From: CAVPGH01 sp046726955
GTDB taxonomy: Bacteria; Acidobacteriota; Vicinamibacteria; Fen-336
Assembly: GCA_046726955.1 (NCBI GenBank)
Contig: JBKPBQ010000442.1
Location: forward strand, 1-8,029
Length of the DNA: 8,029 nucleotides
Reading direction: 5' to 3'
The position numbers and the translations under genes were made by a program. The notes beneath the pieces were generated by a model that was not told the DNA's origin, did no database searches, and saw nothing but the letters and a program-made list of their open reading frames with translations. This document shows, piece by piece, positions 1-4,684 of the stretch. Numbering within the stretch: position 1 is the first letter of the stretch; each line of letters starts with the position of its first letter.

Positions 1-68
1 CTACGCCGACCACCGAGAACTACACAGGTTGCAGGTCGTCGGCAGCGTCAGATGTGTATAAGAGACAG
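1..68 (+). other. Illumina P5 / i5 index / Nextera adapter (artefact)
   Basis: This is library adapter, not genome. Bases 50-68 are exactly the Tn5 mosaic end AGATGTGTATAAGAGACAG, and 36-49 are exactly the Nextera Read 1 part TCGTCGGCAGCGTC. Bases 1-25 match the 3' part of the P5 oligo (CGACCACCGAGA and CTACAC are recognisable) with what look like two substitutions plus a ragged first base. Bases 26-35 (AGGTTGCAGG) sit where a 10-base i5 index belongs. Genomic sequence begins at base 69. Reading frames through this stretch give false peptides: MYKRQ on the plus strand, and LSLIHI and SYTHLTLP on the minus strand. Confidence 0.98.
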
Positions 69-332
69 CTCGAGGCCCCCCGTCCTCTGACGGAGGTTTA
101 TGTGTGTCGTCCGGTTGTGGCTGCTGAGGGTGCGGCTGAGCACGGCGAGGTCGCTCAGGTCCGCGGCGGTGAGGCCCTGCCGCGGCGCATCCTGGCGCAG
201 GAAATCGAGCGCGATCTCCATCGGATCGCGGTTGGACTTCTCCTGCGTCAGGAACTGGACCTGTCGGGTCCCTGCCGACGCGGGCAGCGCGGCACCCGCG
301 ACCAGGACGGCGATCGCTACACTGTTCCGCAT
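69..332 (-). CDS. Fungalysin/thermolysin-type metallopeptidase, N-terminal fragment (signal peptide + FTP prodomain)
   Basis: Only the first 88 codons are present; the 3' end is cut off by the adapter at base 69. The ATG at 332-330 is chosen because GAGGA (344-340) lies 7 bases upstream and the protein then opens with a signal peptide (MRNSVAIAVLVAGAALPASA, cleavage near residue 20). Residues about 36-88 look like the FTP propeptide of M4/M36 metallopeptidases: DPMEIALDFL, then a spacer, then THINLRQRTGGLE, which matches the family pattern of a Thr-His-x-x-x-Arg/Gln-Gln strand followed by x-Gly-hydrophobic-Glu. Such prodomains inhibit and help fold a secreted zinc protease. The catalytic HExxH region is not in the window, so the M36 rather than M4 assignment is inference. 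The six residues after GGLE in this frame (LSLIHI) and the following stop are encoded by adapter and are not part of the protein. The gene is separated by 263 bases from its upstream neighbour and probably has its own promoter. Confidence 0.82.
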
Positions 333-367
333 CAGACTTTCCTCGGAAACCGATCCGCTCTCTCGGT

Positions 368-386
368 ACGTCTCCGCACGTCTCCG
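368..386. repeat. Two tandem ACGTCTCCG copies upstream of the protease gene
   Basis: ACGTCTCCG occurs at 368-376 and again at 378-386, with start points 10 bases apart (about one DNA turn). The pair lies 36-54 bases upstream of the protease start codon at 332, a position suited to an operator. No -10/-35 pair that I would defend is visible beside it, so a regulatory role is only a possibility. Confidence 0.45.
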
Positions 387-412
387 GAGGGCTGACAACG
401 CGCAGGAAGGCT

Positions 413-506
413 ACGCGGCCGTCGAGGACTCCTGAAGACACACGCGAGCAACCAGGACTACACGCGCGAGTGGTGGCGTCCAGCGTCGTACCACGCGGCC
501 GTCGAG
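413..506. repeat. 14-bp direct repeat pair in the intergenic region
   Basis: ACGCGGCCGTCGAG is present at 413-426 and again, identically, at 493-506, 80 bases apart. The bases between include further imperfect repetition (AGGACT at 425-430 and 454-459, and CACGCGAG / CACGCGCGAG). The region between the peroxidase stop (596) and the protease start (332) has no open frame with recognisable protein features. Confidence 0.5.
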
Positions 507-540
507 CCGGTCAAGGGCGAATCGAAAACCGCATAACGAT

Positions 541-577
541 CCCTGGCCGGTTCCGAAGACGCGACTTCAGGCCAGGG
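541..577 (-). terminator. Putative terminator hairpin after the di-heme peroxidase gene
   Basis: CCCTGGCC (541-548) and GGCCAGGG (570-577) form a perfect 8-bp stem. Inside the loop, GAAG (555-558) and CTTC (565-568) can form a second, inner stem. The hairpin starts 18 bases beyond the peroxidase stop codon, reading on the minus strand. No long T-tract follows directly; there is only GGTTTTC about 11 bases further. It may be a weak intrinsic terminator or an RNA 3'-end stabiliser. Confidence 0.55.
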
Positions 578-595
578 CCCGCGCCGGGCGTGGGA

Positions 596-1639
596 TCAGG
601 GCAGGGTCGGCCGCTTGTAGGGCTTGTTGTCCGGGGTCAGGCTCTTCAAGAAGGCGAGGAGCTCCGTCCTCTGCCGGGCCGTGAGCGTGTGCGGCTTCAG
701 CTTGGCGTCGAGGTGCGGGTTCGGGATCCCGCCCTTGACCATGAGGTCCACCGCCTCCTCGAGGTTCGCCACCCGGCCGTCGTGGAAGTACGGATTCGTG
801 AGCGCGAGGCCGCGCAGGCTCGGTGTCTTGAAGGCGCCCTGCAGGGTCTCCGCCTCGGGAGGCGCGGGCTGCGACGCCTTGGCGGCGGCGTCGGCCAGGA
901 TCTTGCCGCGGCCGAGGTCCGGCTTCTCCTTGTCCATGCCGATGCCGACGTTGTGGAAGAGCGTGTCCGAGAAGAGCGGAGGAAGGTGGCACAGCGAGCA
1001 CTCGGCCGTCTTGGAGAAGACCGCGAAGCCACGCCCGGGCTCGCTCTTGTCGCGCGTCTTCGGGTCGAGCCGGTCCCACGGCGTGTCGCCGGCATGGATG
1101 GTGCGAACGAACGAGGCGAGCGCCTTCACGACGCGGTCGCCGGTGGGAGGGCCGCCCAGCTCGGCCTCGAAGGCGCTCTTGTAGGCGTCGATCGCCTCGA
1201 GCTCCTTGGCAACGGCGTCGGGATCGCCGCCCATCTGTCCCTTCCAGGCGGCGAGGATCTGCGCTTCCAGGCCTTTCGCCCGCCCGTCCCAGTAGAGGTC
1301 GGGATAGAACGCGACGCCGTAGAGCGTCGGCGTGTGGCGCACGTTCAGGCTCCCGTCGAACTTGGGGGAGAACGCGAGCTGGTCCGTCCAGCCCTTCTCG
1401 GGAACGTGGCAGGTCTCGCACGACATCGCCTTCGTCTTGGACAGCCGCTTGTCGAAGAAGAGCTGCTCGCCGAGCTTGATCTTCCCCTCGGTCATGGGAT
1501 TGTCGGCGGGGACGGCCATCTCCTGGTCCTGGAGGCCGCGCGGCGGCGTGAAGGCCGGCTTCGTCTGGGCCCGGCCCGTGCGCGCACCCGCGATCGCGAC
1601 CGCCATCACCGCCAGACCCACGCCGCGCGAGATCTTCAT
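596..1639 (-). CDS. Di-heme cytochrome c peroxidase / MauG-family protein
   Basis: A 347-residue exported protein. The ATG at 1639 is preceded by GGAGGA (1651-1646) with 6 bases between, and it begins a signal peptide (MKISRGVGLAVMAVAIAGA, likely cleaved after GRA, about residue 24). Two CxxCH haem-binding motifs are visible: CETCH at residues 74-78 and CSLCH at 214-218. Family hallmarks surround them: LGEQLFFDKRLS (57-67), the HTPTLYG...YWDGRAKGLEAQ region (102-127), and FKTPSLRGLALTNPYFHDG (270-288). M300, in EEAVDLM, is a candidate axial ligand for the high-potential haem, though I assign that from memory of the family. Known members reduce H2O2 in the periplasm using electrons from small c-type cytochromes or quinol; MauG-like relatives instead oxidise protein side chains, and sequence alone does not separate the two. 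Length is normal for the family. It lies 41 bases behind the small coiled-coil protein gene and is probably co-transcribed with it. Confidence 0.93.
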   Translation of the reverse strand: MKISRGVGLAVMAVAIAGARTGRAQTKPAFTPPRGLQDQEMAVPADNPMTEGKIKLGEQLFFDKRLSKTKAMSCETCHVPEKGWTDQLAFSPKFDGSLNVRHTPTLYGVAFYPDLYWDGRAKGLEAQILAAWKGQMGGDPDAVAKELEAIDAYKSAFEAELGGPPTGDRVVKALASFVRTIHAGDTPWDRLDPKTRDKSEPGRGFAVFSKTAECSLCHLPPLFSDTLFHNVGIGMDKEKPDLGRGKILADAAAKASQPAPPEAETLQGAFKTPSLRGLALTNPYFHDGRVANLEEAVDLMVKGGIPNPHLDAKLKPHTLTARQRTELLAFLKSLTPDNKPYKRPTLP

Positions 1640-1680
1640 GCTCAATCCTCCGCCCCCCGAGGGCTCCATGCGTCGGGATT

Positions 1681-2199
1681 CTAGTTGCGCGTCCAGCCCG
1701 GCGGCAGACCCGTGCGCCGGAACTCCTCCTCGAGGTCGGCCAGGGCCTGGCGGGCCTGGCGCAGCTCCTCGGTCTCCTGGAACTTCCGGACGCGCTGCTG
1801 CACCGGAATGCCGTTGACGAAGACCGTCTCTACCGTGTCGTACCAGCCGTTCGCCTCCGCGGTCGAGACCCGCTCACGCGCGTTGGCAAAGCGCACGCGC
1901 CACTCCGCCTCCTGCTTCTTCCGCTCCGCCGCCTCCTCGTCGAGCGACGGCATCTTGTAGCCGGAAGGCGAGGGCGAGGGCGACGCGGACGGGCCCGGAG
2001 ACACCGATGGGCTCGGGGCCGGCGTGTCGCCCCGTCGGGCCTCGAGGTCGTCGTCACCGTAGGTGCGGGCCGGCTCCTTGGCCTGCTTCGCGCGCCGCTC
2101 ACGCTCCTTGCGGGCCGCGTCCCCGAGCGACTGCGGGGCCGCCGCCGACGCGCAGGCCAGCCCCGCCGTGAGCACCAGCGCCGTCACCGCCGCCCGCAT
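1681..2199 (-). CDS. Small exported Pro/Ser-rich coiled-coil protein, function unknown
   Basis: A 172-residue protein I cannot assign to a named family. The N-terminus is a signal peptide (MRAAVTALVLTAGLACASA, cleavage near residues 19-21; C16 makes a poor lipobox, so a lipoprotein is possible but unlikely). The mature protein begins SLGDAARKERERR, a charged segment typical of small exported proteins I associate with Acidobacteriota. Residues 59-79 are a low-complexity Pro/Ser linker, encoded at about 2025-1963. Residues 85-160 are rich in Glu, Arg, Gln and Ala with heptad-like spacing and probably form coiled coil, interrupted by NGWYDTVETVFVNGIPVQQ (117-135), which looks like a short beta hairpin. 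The C-terminus is GLPPGWTRN. The GGGGG upstream of the ATG is a weak, distant ribosome site that lies in a possible hairpin. The gene sits between a 353-residue secreted protein and a di-heme peroxidase, all in the same direction. Confidence 0.8.
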   Translation of the reverse strand: MRAAVTALVLTAGLACASAAAPQSLGDAARKERERRAKQAKEPARTYGDDDLEARRGDTPAPSPSVSPGPSASPSPSPSGYKMPSLDEEAAERKKQEAEWRVRFANARERVSTAEANGWYDTVETVFVNGIPVQQRVRKFQETEELRQARQALADLEEEFRRTGLPPGWTRN

Positions 2200-2200
2200 C

Positions 2201-2235
2201 GGCCGATACTACCCCCAAAGCGGGGTGGGACGGCC
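2201..2235 (-). promoter_or_regulatory. Two-tier hairpin filling the gap between two genes
   Basis: The gap between the stop codon at 2237-2235 and the ATG at 2199 is largely self-complementary. The outer stem is GGCCG (2201-2205) with CGGCC (2231-2235); the inner stem is ACCCC (2211-2215) with GGGGT (2222-2226), with loop 2216-2221. In the minus-strand mRNA this would cover the G-rich ribosome site of the downstream gene. It could lower translation of that gene or act as a weak terminator; there is no T-tract. Confidence 0.4.
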
Positions 2236-3296
2236 TACCGGCCGGGCACGCGGCAGCACCTGACGGTCGTCACGATGTCGCGCGGGCCGTCGGTCTGGTT
2301 GTCGACCCAGGTCCGCCAGCCGTTCAGGAAGTTGACGGAAGTCACCGAAACGCCGTGAAAGCGCGCCGGCGTCTCCGGCGTGTCGTACCCGCCGCCGGTC
2401 GCGGTCCGACCCGGAGGGCAGAACGCGTCCACTGGCGTCCAGACGTCGACGGGCACCGAGACGACGTCGGAGTTCGCGTTGCTGCACTCGAGCCGCGTGG
2501 CGATCGGCCGCGCGTAGTAGCCGAGCACGTCCACGACCACGTGCGTCGTGGCCAGGCTGAAGACGGCGAAGTCGTTCCCGCCCCCCGGAGTGACGGGGAT
2601 GATGGCGGTGTTGGCGATGACGTCGTGCGCGGCGTAGTTGAGGACGCTCGACGTGGGCTGCGGCCCGAGGCCCCAGGCGGTGAGGTATCCCGGGCCTTGC
2701 GGCTCAACGGCCACGATCGTCATCGTGACCGCCGCGGCCACGGCGAAGGGGATGCGGCAGCCGGTCTCGCTCCCGCCCTGCACGGCGAGGCTCGTCCCGT
2801 CCACGTCGAACGTGCGCGCCGTGCCGCCGGCGAGCGCTCCGTCCGCGGCGAGACGCGTGTCCACGATGCGGCAGGGAGTCAGGGGAGTGTAGACGATGTC
2901 GTCCTGCGGATCGCCGAGCGAATTGGGCGCCGGCTGGTCGGCCGCCCGGCCCGTGGCGAGGAGGCTCATCACCTGCTTGTAGCTGGACGCCTCCGCCGCC
3001 GCGAGAAGCGCCTCCGCGTCGAGCTTCGCGAGTGCTTGCCCCAGGTCGGTGGAGGAGCGGTCGTCGAAGCGGCCCGCCTCTCTCGCGGCGTCCTCCCACC
3101 GCGCCACGATGGCCGCGGCATACGCGGCCTTGTCGGTCTCGATCTGCCGAAGCTTCTCCTGCCGCAGCGCGCGAGAGGCCGCTTCGCTTGCGTCTGCGGG
3201 CCGGGTCGTCGTCTCGGCGGCCACCCGGAGGCCCGCCACCGCCATCAAGACGACGAAGCCCGCTCCTGCCCAGCGTGCGGCGCGCGCGGATCCCAT
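2235..3296 (-). CDS. Secreted 353-residue protein with TPCRIVDTR-type beta domain (paralogue 1)
   Basis: I do not know its function. The ATG at 3296 is preferred over an upstream in-frame ATG at 3341 because GAGGAG (3309-3304) is 7 bases upstream, and it gives the same length as the neighbouring paralogue. Residues 1-27 are a signal peptide (hydrophobic GAGFVVLMAVAGL). Residues 42-118 are a charged helical segment (LRQEKLRQIETDKAAY...IVARWEDAAREAGR). Residues 136-261 form a module that recurs in secreted proteins of actinobacteria and acidobacteria: YTPLTPCRIVDTR at the start, RTFDVDG, TMTIVAVEP, GYL.AWGLG, NDFAVFSLATTHVVVDVLGYY at the end. The C-terminal part has CPPGRTATGGGYDTPE (293-308) and GWRTWVDNQ. 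Cysteines are at 142, 180, 271, 293, 347 and 348. By hand count, 146 of 223 residues (131-353) are identical to paralogue 2, without gaps. The protein is probably exported, disulfide-bonded and beta-rich; cell-surface binding is a guess. Confidence 0.88.
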   Translation of the reverse strand: MGSARAARWAGAGFVVLMAVAGLRVAAETTTRPADASEAASRALRQEKLRQIETDKAAYAAAIVARWEDAAREAGRFDDRSSTDLGQALAKLDAEALLAAAEASSYKQVMSLLATGRAADQPAPNSLGDPQDDIVYTPLTPCRIVDTRLAADGALAGGTARTFDVDGTSLAVQGGSETGCRIPFAVAAAVTMTIVAVEPQGPGYLTAWGLGPQPTSSVLNYAAHDVIANTAIIPVTPGGGNDFAVFSLATTHVVVDVLGYYARPIATRLECSNANSDVVSVPVDVWTPVDAFCPPGRTATGGGYDTPETPARFHGVSVTSVNFLNGWRTWVDNQTDGPRDIVTTVRCCRVPGR

Positions 3297-3312
3297 GGAT
3301 CGTCTCCTCTGT

Positions 3313-3346
3313 CGCGGGTGTTCCGGCCGGGAGGATCGCACCCGCG
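3313..3346 (-). promoter_or_regulatory. Inverted repeat in the 5' leader of paralogue 1
   Basis: CGCGGGTG (3313-3320) and CACCCGCG (3339-3346) form a perfect 8-bp inverted repeat whose 18-base loop contains the palindrome CCGGCCGG. It ends 3 bases upstream of the GAGGAG ribosome site (3309-3304). As mRNA it would make a stable stem right beside the ribosome site; as DNA it could be a dyad operator. No equivalent is seen before paralogue 2. Confidence 0.45.
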
Positions 3347-3438
3347 GAAGCCCGTCGGCCCCCGCCCGTCCTGAGAACTACGTACGGGTCGGGAGGCGAT
3401 CGCGGGTGAAGGAGACGCGGCGCCCGAGCGTTAGTTGT

Positions 3439-3477
3439 AAAAACGGCCACCCGGCAGGAGACAGTGCACCTGCCGGG
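3439..3477 (-). terminator. Intrinsic terminator after paralogue 2
   Basis: CCCGGCAGG (3450-3458) and CCTGCCGGG (3469-3477) make a perfect 9-bp GC-rich stem with a 10-base loop. Reading on the minus strand, the stem is followed by TGGCCG and then five T (complement of 3443-3439). It begins 15 bases after the paralogue 2 stop codon. This is the clearest rho-independent terminator in the window and separates the two paralogues into different transcripts. Confidence 0.82.
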
Positions 3478-3492
3478 ACGCCTGCGCCGGGC

Positions 3493-4554
3493 CTAGCGTC
3501 CGGGGACGCGGCAGCACTGCGCGAAGGTCTGGATGCTCCGCGGACCGTTCGTCTGGTTGTCCACCCACGTGCGCCAGCCGTTGCCGTTGGGCAGCGTCGT
3601 GAGCCACACGTTCGGATAGCCGAGCGTGCCCTCGGGCGTGTCGTAGCCGCCGCCGGTCGCGGTTCGCCCCGCCGGGCAGTTGGCGTCGATGGCCGTCCAC
3701 GTGTTGACGGCCACGGGAGTGGAGGCCGAGCTCACGGTGATGCAGTCGAGCGCCGTCGCCACGGGGGCGGCGTAGTAGCCGAGCACGTCGATCACGACGT
3801 GCGAGGTGGCCAGGGAGAAGATGCTGAAGTCGTTGCCGCCGCCCGGCACGACGGGGATGGGAGCGGTGTCGGCGATCACCTCGCCCGCCACGTAGTTGAC
3901 GACGCTCGTGTTCGGCGCCGCGCCGAGCCCCCAGGCCCTGAGGTACCCGGTGGCCGCCGGCTGGACGGCGACGATCGTCATCGTCACCGCTCGCGCCGCG
4001 CCGAAGGGGATGCCGCATCCGGTGGCGCTGCCCCCCTGCGAGGTGAAGCTCGCGCCGTCCACGTCGAACGTGCGGGTCGTGCCCGCGGCGACCGCTCCGC
4101 CCACGGCGGAGCGCGTGTCCACGATCCGGCAGGGCGTGATCGGCGTGTAGACGAGGTCGTCCAAGACGTCGCCGAGGGCGTTGGGCGTCGAGCTCGACGC
4201 GCTCTCGGCGCGGCCGGTGGCGAGAGCCGTCATCATCCCCTTGTAGGTCGAAGCCTCGCCGGCGGCAAGCAGGTTCTCCGTGTCCAGCTTCACGAGCGCG
4301 CCCAGCAGGTCACGCGAGAAGTTCCGGTCCCAGCGGCCCGCTTCCCTCGCCGACTCCTCCCACCGCGCGACGATCGACCCGGCGTACGCCGTCTTGTCGG
4401 CCTCGATCTGCTGGAGCTTCTGCTGGCGTTCGGCCCGCAGGATCGCGTCCGGGTCCGCCCGGCGCGCGGGAGCCGTCTCGCCGAAAACCGACGCCGCCAC
4501 CGCACACGCGAGGAAGCCCGCCCCCGCCCAACGCGTCGCCTCTGCCATTCTCAT
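3493..4554 (-). CDS. Secreted 353-residue protein with TPCRIVDTR-type beta domain (paralogue 2)
   Basis: This is the tandem partner of the 2235-3296 gene, with the same length and architecture; function unknown. The ATG at 4554 has GAGGAG (4566-4561) 6 bases upstream; a second ATG at 4548 would be 12 bases away and is less likely. Residues 1-25 are a signal peptide (WAGAGFLACAVAASVFG). Residues 38-117 are the charged helix (ERQQKLQQIEADKTAY, then SIVARWEESAREAGRW). A Ser-rich hinge (SASSST, 118-123) leads to the beta module at 136-261 (YTPITPCRIVDTR to SHVVIDVLGYY) and the C-terminal CPAGRTATGGGYDTPE region (293-308). Six mature-chain cysteines (142, 180, 271, 293, 347, 348) are at exactly the same positions as in paralogue 1, and both proteins end CCRVPGR. 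The least conserved parts are the signal peptide, residues 271-280 and residues 309-322. It is followed by a strong terminator, so it appears to be a single-gene transcript or the end of the deacetylase unit. Confidence 0.88.
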   Translation of the reverse strand: MRMAEATRWAGAGFLACAVAASVFGETAPARRADPDAILRAERQQKLQQIEADKTAYAGSIVARWEESAREAGRWDRNFSRDLLGALVKLDTENLLAAGEASTYKGMMTALATGRAESASSSTPNALGDVLDDLVYTPITPCRIVDTRSAVGGAVAAGTTRTFDVDGASFTSQGGSATGCGIPFGAARAVTMTIVAVQPAATGYLRAWGLGAAPNTSVVNYVAGEVIADTAPIPVVPGGGNDFSIFSLATSHVVIDVLGYYAAPVATALDCITVSSASTPVAVNTWTAIDANCPAGRTATGGGYDTPEGTLGYPNVWLTTLPNGNGWRTWVDNQTNGPRSIQTFAQCCRVPGR

Positions 4555-4647
4555 GGTCTTCTCCTCGTCAAAGGCGGACGTCCCGCGCCCGGAGGGGCAG
4601 AGCGCGTCGTCCGCGTGAACAGGGGTACGGACCGGAGAATGGCGGGG

Positions 4648-4684
4648 GTCCTAGTAACGGTCTAGGATGTTCTAGGACTTCTAG
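4648..4684. repeat. Four CTAG sites at helical-turn spacing across the deacetylase stop codon
   Basis: CTAG occurs at 4651, 4662, 4672 and 4681, spacings 11, 10 and 9. The longer unit TCTAGGA is at 4661-4667 and 4671-4677, and TCTAGG recurs at 4680-4685. GTCCTAG (4648-4654) is the exact complement of CTAGGAC (4672-4678), so a 7-bp stem is possible. The stop codon of the deacetylase (TAG, 4664-4662) lies in one of the sites, so its last residues are encoded by this repeat. It may be a 3'-end hairpin for the deacetylase or a protein-binding array upstream of paralogue 2. Confidence 0.6.

Noticed and set aside
1..68. Mosaic-end sequence as a sign of a natural Tn5 transposon end
   Set aside because: The adjoining P5, index and Read 1 sequences show it is a library construct; no transposase gene or other end is present.
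54..395. Plus-strand frame beginning MYKRQ
   Set aside because: The start codon and first residues come from the adapter, and the rest is antisense to the protease signal peptide and prodomain.
470..1684. Plus-strand open frame of 404 codons
   Set aside because: It lies opposite the di-heme peroxidase, whose two CxxCH motifs and family blocks are clear. The plus-strand product is Arg/Gly/Leu-rich with no domain, which is typical of antisense frames in high-GC genes.
1963..2025. Pro/Ser-coding low-complexity DNA as a possible tandem repeat array
   Set aside because: The codons vary and the stretch is simply a Pro/Ser linker in the 172-residue protein; there is no regular DNA unit.
3297..3341. 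Extended start of paralogue 1 at the ATG at 3341
   Set aside because: It would place a charged Arg-rich segment before the signal peptide and the ribosome site inside the gene. The ATG at 3296 has a good ribosome site and gives the same 353-residue length as its paralogue.
3049..4665. Plus-strand open frame of 538 codons spanning both paralogue regions
   Set aside because: It crosses two well-supported minus-strand genes and the terminator between them; the composition is shadow-like.
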